DNA from: Streptomyces termitum
Lineage (GTDB): Bacteria > Actinomycetota > Actinomycetes > Streptomycetales > Streptomycetaceae
NCBI RefSeq assembly: GCF_014650175.1
Contig: NZ_BMUL01000014.1
Span: forward strand, 116,700-180,699
Direction of reading: 5' to 3'
Length of the DNA stretch: 64,000 bases
The translations under genes and the position numbers were made by a program. Shown in pieces: positions 26,074 to 34,530 of this stretch (positions are counted from its first letter, which is position 1; each line of letters starts with the position of its first letter). The notes under the pieces were generated by a model that saw only the letters and a list, made by a program, of their open reading frames with translations, was not told the origin of the DNA and did no database searches.

Positions 26074-29000
26074 TCAGCGCAGCCGCTGGCTGATCACCTT
26101 CGAGACGCCGTCGCCCTGCATGGAGACGCCGTAGAGCGCGTCGGCGACCTCCATCGTGCGCTTCTGGTGGGTGATCACGATGAGCTGGGAGGACTCCTGG
26201 AGCTCGCGCATGATCCGGATGAGCCGCTGGAGGTTGGTGTCGTCGAGGGCGGCCTCGACCTCGTCCATGACGTAGAAGGGGCTGGGGCGGGCCTTGAAGA
26301 TGGAGACGAGGAGGGCGACGGCGGTCAGGGAGCGTTCGCCGCCGGAGAGCAGGGAGAGCCGCTTGACCTTCTTGCCGGGCGGGCGGGCCTCGACGTCGAC
26401 GCCGGTGGTCAGCATGTTCGCGGGGTCGGTGAGGACGAGCCGGCCCTCGCCGCCGGGGAAGAGCCGGGAGAAGACGCCCTCGAACTCGCGGGCGGTGTCG
26501 TGGTACGCCTCCGTGAAGACCTGCTCGACGCGCCGGTCGACGTCCTTGACGACCTGGAGGAGGTCGGCGCGGGTCTTCTTGAGGTCTTCGAGCTGCTCGG
26601 AGAGGAAGCGGTGCCGTTCCTCCAGGGCGGCGAACTCCTCCAGGGCGAGCGGGTTGACCTTGCCGAGCTGCTGGAAGGCGCGCTCGGCCGCTCTGAGCCG
26701 CTTCTCCTGCTCCGAACGGATGAAGGGGCGGGGGGCGGGGGGCGCGTCGTCGGGGAGGGGGGCGCCGTCGGCGGGCGGGGAGGGCGGGACGGGCTGGTCG
26801 GGGCCGTACTCGGCGGCGAGGGCGTCCGCGTCGACGCCGAACTCCTCCAGGGCCCTGGCCTCCAGCTGTTCGATCCGCAGCCGCTTCTCGGCGCCGAGGA
26901 CCTCGCCGCGGTGGACGGAGTCGGTGAGCTTGTCGAGGTCGGTCTTGAGCGCGCGGCCCCGGTCGCGGGCGGCGGCGAGGTCCTGTTCGCGGGCGGCGCG
27001 GGCGGCGGCGGCCTCGGCGCGCTCGCCTTCGGCGCGGCCCTGGGCCGTCTCGACGTGGACGAGGAGGGTACGGGCCCCGGCGGCGACGGCGCGGGCGACG
27101 GCGGCCTCGTGGCGGAGGCGGGCGCGGAGGCGCTCGGCACGCGCGCGTGCCTCGCGTTCGGCGCGGGCGGCGCGGTCGAGGGAGTCGGCGCGGCCGGCCA
27201 GGGCCTTGACCCGCTCCTCGTGGGTGCGGACCTGGAGGCGGGCCTCCATCTCGGTCTGGCGGGCGTTGGAGCCGTCGATGGCGAGCCGGTCCCGGACGGC
27301 GGTGTCGGGCTCCTCCTCGGCGGGGAGTTCCTCGGCGGCCAGCAGCCGGGCGGCGAGTTCCTCGGCCTGGTCGGTGGCGTCCCGGAGGGCCTCCCCCGCG
27401 CGGGCGACGGCGGCGGCGGTCCGCTCGGCCTCGCCCTCGGCGGCCCTGGCCTGTCCGGCGAGGCGGCCGAGGGACTGGGCGACGGCGGCGCTCTCCCGGT
27501 CGGCGGCGCGGCGGGCCCGGTCGAGTTCCTCGGCGAGGGCGGCGGCGGCGCCGCGGCGTTCCGCGGCCTCTTCCCGGGTACGGGCCAGCTCCTCGGCGCG
27601 GGCGGTGAGTTCGGCGAGTTCGGCGGCGGCCTCGTCGACCTGGGCCCGCACTTCGAGGAGGCTGGGGGCGCCGGCCGAGCCGCCCTGCGCGCGGTGGGCG
27701 GCGAGGAGGTCGCCGTCGGCGGTGACGGCGGTGAGGTGGGGGTGGGCGCGGACGGTCTCGTGCGCCCGGTCGAGGTCGTCGACGACGACGGTCCGGGCGA
27801 GGATCCGCCGTACGGCTCCGAGGAGCTCGTCGGGCCCGCTGACGAGCGCGGCGACGGAGACCAGCCCGTCGGGAACGGCGACGTCTCCGGGTCCGGGTCC
27901 CGCGTCGGCTCCGGGTCGGGGCCGGGGCCCGGGTCCGGGTCCGGGTCCCGGCCCGGGCCCTGCTCCGCGCGCGGCCTCGGGTCCGGCTCCGGTCTCGGGT
28001 CCGGGGCCGGTCTCGGGTCCGGGGCCGGTCTCGGGTCCGGGGCCGGTCTCGGGTCCGGGGCCGGTCTCGGGTCCGGGGCCGGCGAGGAGGAGGGTGGCGC
28101 GGCCGGCGTCCTGTTTGCGGAGGAGGCGGAGGGCCTCGACGGCGGTGGCGGGGCCGTCGGCGGCGAGGGCGTCGGCGGCGGCGCCGAGCGCGGCGGCGAC
28201 GGCGGCCTCGTGGCCGGGGGCGACCGTGAGGAGGTCGGCGGCGGGGCCGAGGAGGCCGGTGAGTCCGGCGGCGAGGAGGGCGCCGGTGCCGTCCTTGCGG
28301 CGCAGGCCGAGGGCGAGGGTGTCGTGGCGGGCGAGGACGGCGGCGCGCCGGTTCCCGGTGGCGGCGGCGGCCTCGCGGGCGGCGCCCAGCGCGGTCTCGG
28401 CGTCGGCGAGGGCGCGGCGGGCCTCCTCGTGCCGTTCGGCGCGGGCGGTGGCGTCGGCGTCGAGGCCGTCGACCTCGGTCCGAAGGGCCGCGTACTCCTC
28501 CTGGGCGGCGGCGGCCCGTTCGGCGGCCTCGTCACGGGCGGCGGCGAGGCGGCCGATCTCGGCCTGGGCGGCGGCGGCGCGGGAGCGGGCCGCGTTGGCC
28601 TGGCCGTGGAGGCGGGCGAGTCCTTCGCGGCGGTCGGCGAGGGCGCGGGCGGCGTCCTTGAGACGGCGTTCCTCTGCGGTGAGGGCGCGTTCGAGTTCGG
28701 CGCGGTGGGCGGTGGTGTCCTCCAGGGCCCGTTCGGCGGCCTCCAGGGCGGCTTCGAGTCCGGCCTCCTGCTCGCGGACGCGGGCGGCTTCGCGCTCCAG
28801 GTCCTCGGGGTCGCGGCCGCGCCGTTCCTCGGCGGGCGCGGCGGTGGCGCTCCGGACCCGGGCGTCGGCGAGGGAGACGGTGCCGCGGACGCGTTCGGCG
28901 AGCTGGGAGAGGGCGTACCAGTTCTGCTGGGCGCGGTCGAGGCGGGGGGCGAGGGCGCGGACCTCGGCCTCCAGTTCCGCCTCGTGGGCGAGGGCGGTGC

Positions 29001-29787
29001 GCAGGTCGGCCTCGGTGGCCTCCTTGCGGGCCAGGAGGGCCGCCTCGTCGGCGAGTTCGGTGTGCAGGGCCCGCCGGAGGCCGGTGAGGTCGTCGGCGAG
29101 GAGGCGGAGGCGGGCGTCGCGCAGGTCGGCCTGGATGACGACGGCGCGGCGGGCGACGGCGGCCTGCCGGCCGAGGGGCTTGAGCTGGCGGCGGAGTTCG
29201 TCGGCGAGGTCCTGCACGCGGGCGAGGTTGGCGCGCATCGCGTCGAGCTTCCGCAGCGCCTTCTCCTTGCGCTTGCGGTGCTTGAGGACTCCGGCGGCCT
29301 CCTCGATGAAGGCGCGCCGGCCCATGGGGTCGGCGTGCAGGACCGAGTCGAGCTGTCCCTGGCCGACGATGACGTGCATCTCGCGGCCGATGCCGGAGTC
29401 GGAGAGCAGGTCCTGGATGTCGAGGAGGCGGCAGGTGTCGCCGTTGATCTGGTACTCGCTGCTGCCGCCGCGGAACATGATCCGGGTGATCGTGACCTCG
29501 GCGTAGTCGATCGGCAGGGCGCCGTCGGTGTTGTCGATGGTGAGCGAGACCTCGGCGCGGCCGAGCGGGGGGCGCCCGGTCGTGCCGGCGAAGATGACGT
29601 CCTCCATCTTGCCGCCGCGCAGCGACTTGGCGCCCTGTTCGCCCATGACCCAGGAGAGCGCGTCCACGACGTTGGACTTTCCGGAGCCGTTGGGGCCGAC
29701 GACGCAGGTGATCCCGGGTTCGAACCGCAGCGTGGTGGCGGAGGCGAAGGACTTGAATCCGCGCAGGGTCAGGGCCTTGAGGTGCAC
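26074..29787 (-). CDS. smc: Chromosome segregation protein SMC
   Basis: Smc, 1237 residues, the ATPase of the condensin that organises replicated chromosomes. Walker A is GPNGSGKSN near residue 32; the C-terminal signature LSGGERSLTAVALL and Walker B FYVMDEVEAALDD are complete. Two long Ala/Glu/Arg-rich coiled coils flank the hinge. The hinge carries an insertion at about residues 569-634 made of five perfect GPGPET hexapeptides and then GP-rich sequence, which makes the protein roughly 50 residues longer than the S. coelicolor protein as I remember it. It precedes glcP on the strand. Confidence 0.97.
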   Translation of the reverse strand: MHLKALTLRGFKSFASATTLRFEPGITCVVGPNGSGKSNVVDALSWVMGEQGAKSLRGGKMEDVIFAGTTGRPPLGRAEVSLTIDNTDGALPIDYAEVTITRIMFRGGSSEYQINGDTCRLLDIQDLLSDSGIGREMHVIVGQGQLDSVLHADPMGRRAFIEEAAGVLKHRKRKEKALRKLDAMRANLARVQDLADELRRQLKPLGRQAAVARRAVVIQADLRDARLRLLADDLTGLRRALHTELADEAALLARKEATEADLRTALAHEAELEAEVRALAPRLDRAQQNWYALSQLAERVRGTVSLADARVRSATAAPAEERRGRDPEDLEREAARVREQEAGLEAALEAAERALEDTTAHRAELERALTAEERRLKDAARALADRREGLARLHGQANAARSRAAAAQAEIGRLAAARDEAAERAAAAQEEYAALRTEVDGLDADATARAERHEEARRALADAETALGAAREAAAATGNRRAAVLARHDTLALGLRRKDGTGALLAAGLTGLLGPAADLLTVAPGHEAAVAAALGAAADALAADGPATAVEALRLLRKQDAGRATLLLAGPGPETGPGPETGPGPETGPGPETGPGPETGAGPEAARGAGPGPGPGPGPGPRPRPGADAGPGPGDVAVPDGLVSVAALVSGPDELLGAVRRILARTVVVDDLDRAHETVRAHPHLTAVTADGDLLAAHRAQGGSAGAPSLLEVRAQVDEAAAELAELTARAEELARTREEAAERRGAAAALAEELDRARRAADRESAAVAQSLGRLAGQARAAEGEAERTAAAVARAGEALRDATDQAEELAARLLAAEELPAEEEPDTAVRDRLAIDGSNARQTEMEARLQVRTHEERVKALAGRADSLDRAARAEREARARAERLRARLRHEAAVARAVAAGARTLLVHVETAQGRAEGERAEAAAARAAREQDLAAARDRGRALKTDLDKLTDSVHRGEVLGAEKRLRIEQLEARALEEFGVDADALAAEYGPDQPVPPSPPADGAPLPDDAPPAPRPFIRSEQEKRLRAAERAFQQLGKVNPLALEEFAALEERHRFLSEQLEDLKKTRADLLQVVKDVDRRVEQVFTEAYHDTAREFEGVFSRLFPGGEGRLVLTDPANMLTTGVDVEARPPGKKVKRLSLLSGGERSLTAVALLVSIFKARPSPFYVMDEVEAALDDTNLQRLIRIMRELQESSQLIVITHQKRTMEVADALYGVSMQGDGVSKVISQRLR
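27890..28085. repeat. Minisatellite in the smc hinge coding region
   Basis: An 18-base unit (GGTCTCGGGTCCGGGGCC on the plus strand) repeats five times in perfect register between about 27995 and 28082, and a CCCGGGTCCGGGTCC-type 6-base repeat continues down to 27890. It encodes (GPGPET)5 and then Gly-Pro repeats, keeping the smc frame. Confidence 0.92.
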
Positions 29788-29898
29788 TCCGGGGACTCTA
29801 CCGGGGGCGTCGCGTTTCGCCGGTGATCGCGCGGGGCAGACCCTCGGGTGAGAACGGTGGTGTCACGGGGACGGGACGGGTTTTCCGGAGGGGCGGGA

Positions 29899-29930
29899 GA
29901 AAGAAAAGAAGGGACGCCGGAGCGCCCCTT
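29899..29930 (-). terminator. Intrinsic terminator with U-rich tract
   Basis: AAGGGGCGC-TCCG-GCGTCCCTT (one mismatch) is followed on the minus strand by CTTTTCTTTC. It lies 50 bases after the small coiled-coil gene and before smc. The U-rich tail is unusual for this genome. Confidence 0.8.
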
Positions 29931-29979
29931 GCCTGTTCATTCAGCTGTTCCCACCTGAATCCCCCTGGGGCGGGGGTGG

Positions 29980-30198
29980 TCAGGTGAGCGCGGGCTCTGC
30001 CTGGGGTACGTCGAGATCGATGCGGTCGAGCAGCGACTCGCCCTCGTGCTGAGCGGCGGCAGCGGCGAGCGCGTCGTTCTCGGACTGGATCCGTACCAGC
30101 TCGGATTCCAGGTCCTGGACACGCTGCTGGAGCCGTCGCATCTCGGCGAGGAGTCGCGGGTCGGAGCCGCCGACGTAACCGAGAAGCGCCTTTGCCAT
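29980..30198 (-). CDS. Small coiled-coil protein, function unknown
   Basis: A 72-residue protein (MAKALLGYVGG start). Residues 15-52 form a leucine-rich heptad pattern (MRRLQQRVQDLESELVRIQ), so it should dimerise as a coiled coil; the tail is acidic. I do not know a function. Codon use is typical of real genes here (GC-rich third positions) and it has its own terminator. A possible -35 TTGACC with weak -10 GACTCT lies about 140 bases upstream. Confidence 0.75.
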   Translation of the reverse strand: MAKALLGYVGGSDPRLLAEMRRLQQRVQDLESELVRIQSENDALAAAAAQHEGESLLDRIDLDVPQAEPALT

Positions 30199-30604
30199 GA
30201 TGAGTGGTCCTCCACACTGAGTGACCGACCGAATGCGGTGTGGGTCGTGAGGGATGGATTCGCACCCGCGGTGCTCGGCAGTACTGAGTTGTGCCGGTTT
30301 CTACTGCCACACAGCTAAGGTGCGCGGGGCTTTCAGAGTCTCACCAAAAAGTTTGACGGTCAACACGATCACGCCCCGATCGGTGTGGCGTACGGGGAGT
30401 CGGCGGCCGCGCGGCGGGCGGCGGCGCCTCTCGACCCGTCGCACCGGGGCGTGGCGATCACATGTGCCGGGGCAGCCTCGCACGCGGACCTCAACTTGGC
30501 AACCACCTGGGAGTTCTTCTGTTCATCGGTACGGTTCCGGCCCTCCGTCCGGGGCCCGGAGGGGGCGTCCGACAGAGGGCCGGAGGGGGTGCGGGGGCGG
30601 GCCG
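30199..30604. other. Intergenic region between acyP and the coiled-coil gene
   Basis: These 406 bases contain no gene I can support. They hold a candidate promoter for the 72-residue protein (30335-30363, minus strand) and 9-base inverted arms CCGGCCCTC/GAGGGCCGG near 30538 and 30575 that may be the end of acyP transcription. Confidence 0.5.
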
Positions 30605-30886
30605 TCAGCGGATGGCGAAGCCGTCGTAGCCGCCCCGGGGGGTGTCCCATATCTCAGTGACGCCGTCCACGCGGCCGGGCGTGTCGTCGGATCGCAGCCA
30701 GTCGAGGAGTCGGTGGCAATGGTCACTCGGGCCCTCGGCCACCACCTGCACCCGGCCGTCGTCGAGGTTCAGGGCGAAGCCGGTGAGACCGCCGATCTCC
30801 AGGGCGTTTGCCCTGGTGAACCAGCGGAAGCCCACTCCCTGTACCCGTCCGCGTACCCAGGCGGTCATCCGTACGTCGTCGCTCAT
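30605..30886 (-). CDS. acyP: Acylphosphatase
   Basis: A 93-residue acylphosphatase that hydrolyses carboxyl-phosphate bonds such as that of 1,3-bisphosphoglycerate. The catalytic arginine is in GRVQGVGFRWFT and the catalytic asparagine in GFALNLDDGRVQV. Length matches the family. It stands alone with gaps of more than 200 bases on both sides. Confidence 0.93.
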   Translation of the reverse strand: MSDDVRMTAWVRGRVQGVGFRWFTRANALEIGGLTGFALNLDDGRVQVVAEGPSDHCHRLLDWLRSDDTPGRVDGVTEIWDTPRGGYDGFAIR

Positions 30887-31020
30887 GGGTGCACGCTAGC
30901 GGGCGGATCCCCCGAAGGGCACGTCGCGGCGGCTTTCCATGGCGTACAGTCCGACGGAATGCGCCTCACCCACATGGGTGCACGCCTTTCGCTCGCCCGT
31001 ACGCGGCTCACGCTCCGTAT

Positions 31021-31046
31021 CGAAAGAAAACGAAAGCGATCGAAAG
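31021..31046. promoter_or_regulatory. Three CGAAAG direct repeats at exact 10-base spacing
   Basis: CGAAAG occurs at 31021, 31031 and 31041, one helical turn apart, 80-105 bases before the CAP-domain gene. Phased direct repeats of this kind suggest cooperative binding of a repressor or activator; the protein is not known. Confidence 0.5.
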
Positions 31047-31125
31047 CAAAGAGCGCAGCAAACCAGCAAAGATCCGCCGGATCCCTTGGGGAACCGGTCA
31101 GGACCAGCTCAGGGAGGCAGGGCAG

Positions 31126-32082
31126 ATGGGACGCCACCGTCGCTCCGGCGCCGCGCCCGCCGGGGCAGACTACGCGACCGGCACCGACCCCGATCCGCGA
31201 GCCCCCCGCCCCAGGCGGCGCGGCGTCCGCACCGGGCTGATCGGCGCCTCCGCCGCCGTCGCCGTCGGCGCCGTGGCGGTCGCCTCCGGCCTCCTGCCCG
31301 GCGGCGAGGCCCTCACCGTCGGCACCGCGAGCAGCGGCAGGCCCACCGCCGAGCAGGCCCAGCGCGCCCCGCAGCTCACCACCCAGGGCGGCGCGACCGA
31401 GACCCCCGAGGACCGGACGGCGGGCACCGCCCCGGCCGCCCCGAAGACTCCGGCGAAGCCCCGGCAGACCCCGGCCCCCACCGGGAAGACCCCCGACGGG
31501 AAGACCCCCGCCGGGAAGGCTCCCGCGGAGAAGACCCCCGCCGCGAGCACGCGGCCCGCGCGGGCGGAGACCCGCACCGCTCCCCCGGCCGCGCCAAAGA
31601 CCCCCGCGACGGCGGACGCGAGCCCGGAGCCCGCGCCGGCCGGGCCGACCCGGACCGCGCGGAGCGCCGTCCCGCAGGCCCCGGCGCGCTCCACCGCCGA
31701 CCGCGCGGCCGCCGCCGAGGCCGAGGTCGTCCGCCTGGTGAACGTCGAGCGCGGCAAGGCGGGCTGCTCCCCCCTGAAGACCTCCGACAGCCTCTCCAAG
31801 CTGGCCGGCGCCCACAGCGCCGACATGGCCGCCCGCGGTTTCTTCGGCCACACCGACCCCTCCGGCACCACCCCCTGGGACCGTGCCGGGGCCGCCGGCG
31901 TCACCGGTCTCGGCGCCGAGAACATCGCCCGCGGCCAGGTCGACGCGGCGGCCGCGATGGTCTCCTGGATGAACGGCGACCAGAACCGGGCCAACATCAT
32001 GAACTGCTCCTTCACCTCCCTCGGCGTCGGTGTCCAGTTCGGCGACGGCGGCCCCTGGTGGACCCAGGACTTCGGCTACTGA
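31126..32082 (+). CDS. Membrane-anchored or secreted CAP-domain (SCP-like) protein
   Basis: A 318-residue protein. A twin-basic cytoplasmic start (PRPRRRGVRTG) and a hydrophobic segment (about 38-58) form a signal or anchor. A low-complexity Pro/Ala/Lys linker with TPAGK-type repeats covers about 75-190. The CAP domain (about 195-318) has LVNVERGKAGCSPL, AHSADMAARGFFGHTDPSG and GLGAENIARG; the family cysteines are present. CAP proteins in bacteria are secreted with varied or unknown roles. AGGGAGG precedes the ATG. Phased CGAAAG repeats lie upstream. Confidence 0.88.
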   Translation: MGRHRRSGAAPAGADYATGTDPDPRAPRPRRRGVRTGLIGASAAVAVGAVAVASGLLPGGEALTVGTASSGRPTAEQAQRAPQLTTQGGATETPEDRTAGTAPAAPKTPAKPRQTPAPTGKTPDGKTPAGKAPAEKTPAASTRPARAETRTAPPAAPKTPATADASPEPAPAGPTRTARSAVPQAPARSTADRAAAAEAEVVRLVNVERGKAGCSPLKTSDSLSKLAGAHSADMAARGFFGHTDPSGTTPWDRAGAAGVTGLGAENIARGQVDAAAAMVSWMNGDQNRANIMNCSFTSLGVGVQFGDGGPWWTQDFGY

Positions 32083-32105
32083 GCCGCCGCGCGTACCGTG
32101 GGGAC

Positions 32106-32489
32106 ATGACCGACGCCCCCGCCTTCGACGTGTTCGCGCGCGGCTGCGCCTCGCGCACGACGCTGGAGCACGTCACGGGCCGGTGGGGCGGCCTCACCCT
32201 CGGCGCCCTGTACGAGGGCGAGCTGCGGTTCAACGAGGTGCGGCGGCGGGTGGACGGGGTCAGCGAGAAGATGCTCGCGCAGACCCTCCAGGCGCTGGAG
32301 CGGGACGGCCTGGTGCACCGGGAGGCCCGGTCGGTCAGCCCGCCCCGGGTCGACTACCGGCTCACCCCGCTCGGCCGCGAGGTCGCCGAGCGGCTGCTGG
32401 GGCTGATCTCCCTGGTGGAGGCGCGGATGCCGCAGGTCGTCGCGGCCCGCGAGGCGTACGACGCGGAGCGCGCCGCCGTCACGCGGTGA
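32106..32489 (+). CDS. HxlR family winged-helix transcriptional regulator
   Basis: A 127-residue regulator with the HxlR winged helix: RWGGLTLGALYEGELRFNEV, VDGVSEKMLAQTLQALERDGLV and DYRLTPLGREVAE. One cysteine (Cys14) sits at the N terminus, where many HxlR proteins carry a redox-active or electrophile-sensing residue. It follows the CAP gene by 23 bases and may be cotranscribed. Its 3' end overlaps that of mutM by 11 bases. Confidence 0.9.
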   Translation: MTDAPAFDVFARGCASRTTLEHVTGRWGGLTLGALYEGELRFNEVRRRVDGVSEKMLAQTLQALERDGLVHREARSVSPPRVDYRLTPLGREVAERLLGLISLVEARMPQVVAAREAYDAERAAVTR

Positions 32490-33339
32490 CGCGCGGCGGG
32501 CGCTGGCAGCGCGGGCAGAAGTAGCTGGAGCGGTTCATCCAGGCCCGGCGGCGCATCGGGGTGCCGCAACGGCGGCAGGGCTCGTCCTCCCGCCCGTAGG
32601 CGTCGAGGGACCGGTCGAAGTAGCCGGATTCGCCGTTCACGTTCACGTACAGGCTGTCGAAGCTGGTGCCGCCGGCGTCGAGCGCCGCGTTCATCACGTC
32701 CCGGACGTGGCCGAGGAGTTCGGCGGAGCGGGGCCGGGTGAGGGTGGCGGTCGGCCGGTCGTAGTGGAGCCGGGAGCGCCAGAGCGCCTCGTCGGCGTAG
32801 ATGTTGCCGACGCCGCTGATCAGCGACTGGTCGAGGAGCGCCCGCTTGACGGTGGTGCGGCGCAGGCGCAGCGCGGTCTGGAAGGCGGCGTCGTCGAAGG
32901 CCGGGTCCAGCGGGTCGCGGGCGATGTGCCCGATGACGTCGGGCAGGCCGTCCGGGGTCTGGTCGTGCAGCGAGAGCCCGCCGAAGGTGCGCTGGTCGAC
33001 GAAGCGCAGCTCGGTGCCGGTGGTGTCGTCGAAGCGGACCCGGACCCGGAGGTGCTTCTCGTCCGGGGCGTCCGCGGGCTGCACCAGGAGCTGTCCGCTC
33101 ATGCCCAGGTGGCCGAGGACGGAGGTGCCGGTGCCGGCCAGCGGCAGCCACAGGTACTTGCCCCGGCGGCGGGCCGCCTCGAAGGTCCGCCCGGTGAGCC
33201 GGGCGGCGAAGTCCGCGCCGCCCGCGGGGTGGCGCCGTACCGCGCGGGGGTGCAGCACCTCGACGCCGGCCACGGTCCGTCCGGCGACCCAGCGCTCCAG
33301 TCCGCGCCGGACGACCTCGACCTCGGGCAGCTCGGGCAC
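32479..33339 (-). CDS. mutM: Formamidopyrimidine-DNA glycosylase MutM (Fpg)
   Basis: MutM, 286 residues, removes 8-oxoguanine and cleaves the abasic site. The catalytic N terminus PELPEVE (Pro2, Glu3) is intact, ISGVGNIYADEALW is the helix-two-turn-helix, and the zinc finger reads CRRCGTP...YFCPRC. Downstream of rnc on the same strand with a 216-base gap that contains an rnc terminator, so it likely has its own promoter. Confidence 0.96.
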   Translation of the reverse strand: MPELPEVEVVRRGLERWVAGRTVAGVEVLHPRAVRRHPAGGADFAARLTGRTFEAARRRGKYLWLPLAGTGTSVLGHLGMSGQLLVQPADAPDEKHLRVRVRFDDTTGTELRFVDQRTFGGLSLHDQTPDGLPDVIGHIARDPLDPAFDDAAFQTALRLRRTTVKRALLDQSLISGVGNIYADEALWRSRLHYDRPTATLTRPRSAELLGHVRDVMNAALDAGGTSFDSLYVNVNGESGYFDRSLDAYGREDEPCRRCGTPMRRRAWMNRSSYFCPRCQRPPRVTA

Positions 33340-33489
33340 GGGACTCCTCCGGAGGGGTACGGGACGGTGGTCCTCGCAGCCTACCGCCCGGGACGGACGC
33401 CCCCCGGCTCCCGCCTGGAACTCTCCCGTCCCTCCCGGAGAACGGCCTCCGGTCTCCCAGCGACGCCCCCGCTCCCCGGAGAAGAACGG

Positions 33490-33524
33490 CCTCCGCCCGC
33501 CCCCGGTGCGGGGACGGGCGGAGG
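33490..33524 (-). terminator. Terminator of rnc
   Basis: CCTCCGCCCG pairs with CGGGCGGAGG, and an inner CCCCG/CGGGG continues the stem with one mismatch. It begins 32 bases after the rnc stop. Confidence 0.8.
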
Positions 33525-33555
33525 AGGGGCTTCCGTGAAGGACGCGGGAGCGCGG

Positions 33556-34335
33556 TCAGGCGGTGGCCGGGGCGGCCCCGTCCTTCCGGTCCGTCTCGTC
33601 GGCGCCGGCCTCGGCCCGCGCCGCCCGCTCGTCCGCGGTCGCGCGGATCGCGCGCCACGCGGATTCGGCGGCCTGCTGTTCCGCTTCCTTCTTGCTGCGG
33701 CCGGTGCCGGTGCCGTACGAGACACCACCGACGCGGGCGGCAGCGGTGAAGGTCTTCTCGTGGTCGGGGCCCTCCTCGGAGACGAGGTACTCCGGCACAC
33801 CGAGTCCCTCGGCCGCGGTGAGTTCCTGGAGGCTGGTCTTCCAGTCCAGTCCGGCACCGAGGTTCGAGGACTTCTCGATCAGCGGGTCGAAGAGCCGGTG
33901 CACCAGCTCGGACGCCGCGTCGAGACCCTGGTCGAGATAGACCGCGCCGATCACCGCTTCGAGGGTGTCGGCGAGGATGGACGCCTTGTCCCGGCCGCCC
34001 GTGCCCTCTTCGCCCCGGCCGAGCCGGATGAAGGAGCCCAGGTCGAGGCCACGGCCCACTTCGGCCAGCGCACGCGAGTTGACCACCGCGGCCCGCAGTT
34101 TGGCCAGCTGGCCTTCCGGCAGGTCGGGGTGGGTGCGGTAGAGGGTGTCGGTGACCACCAGGCCGAGCACGGAGTCCCCGAGGAACTCCAGCCGCTCGTT
34201 GGTGGGCAGACCGCCGTTCTCGTACGCGTACGAGCGATGCGTCAGCGCACGCACCAGAAGGGCGGACTCGAGGTGATACCCGAGCCGCCCTTCCAGAAGC
34301 GTGTGGGACGAGGCGCTGTTGATGCTGTCAGACAT
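33556..34335 (-). CDS. rnc: Ribonuclease III
   Basis: RNase III, 259 residues, processes rRNA and structured mRNAs; in S. coelicolor the same gene is absB, a global regulator of antibiotic synthesis. The signature ERLEFLGDSVL is intact, the second acidic site is in DTLEAVIGAVY, and a double-stranded RNA-binding domain follows (KTSLQELTAAEGLG, SKKEAEQQAAESAW). The C-terminal 30 residues are Ala/Asp-rich. ATG at 34335 is preferred (GAGAGG upstream); a GTG 12 bases earlier is in frame. Confidence 0.96.
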   Translation of the reverse strand: MSDSINSASSHTLLEGRLGYHLESALLVRALTHRSYAYENGGLPTNERLEFLGDSVLGLVVTDTLYRTHPDLPEGQLAKLRAAVVNSRALAEVGRGLDLGSFIRLGRGEEGTGGRDKASILADTLEAVIGAVYLDQGLDAASELVHRLFDPLIEKSSNLGAGLDWKTSLQELTAAEGLGVPEYLVSEEGPDHEKTFTAAARVGGVSYGTGTGRSKKEAEQQAAESAWRAIRATADERAARAEAGADETDRKDGAAPATA

Positions 34336-34354
34336 CGTGCCTCTCACCAGCCGC

Positions 34355-34528
34355 TCAGACCGCGAGGACCTGGCGCTTGTTGTAGGTGCCGCAGCTCGGG
34401 CACGCGATGTGCTGCAGCTTCGGCTCCTGGCAGCGCTCGCACGAAACCAGGGTGGGGACCGCAGCCTTCCACTGCGACCGGCGGTGGCGCGTGTTGCTGC
34501 GCGACATCTTCCGCTTCGGAACAGCCAC
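34355..34528 (-). CDS. rpmF: 50S ribosomal protein L32
   Basis: L32, 57 residues, with start GTG (VAVPKRKMSRSNTRHRRSQW). Zinc-ribbon cysteines are present as CERC and CPSC, so this is the zinc-containing form. It starts two bases after the DUF177 gene, the usual yceD-rpmF coupling. AGGAG lies upstream. rnc follows after 19 bases. Confidence 0.96.
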   Translation of the reverse strand: MAVPKRKMSRSNTRHRRSQWKAAVPTLVSCERCQEPKLQHIACPSCGTYNKRQVLAV

Positions 34529-34530
34529 GG

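Noticed and set aside
30199..30604. Possible extra small genes between acyP and the coiled-coil gene
   Set aside because: The frames present lack codon bias toward G/C third positions, ribosome binding sites and recognisable sequence.
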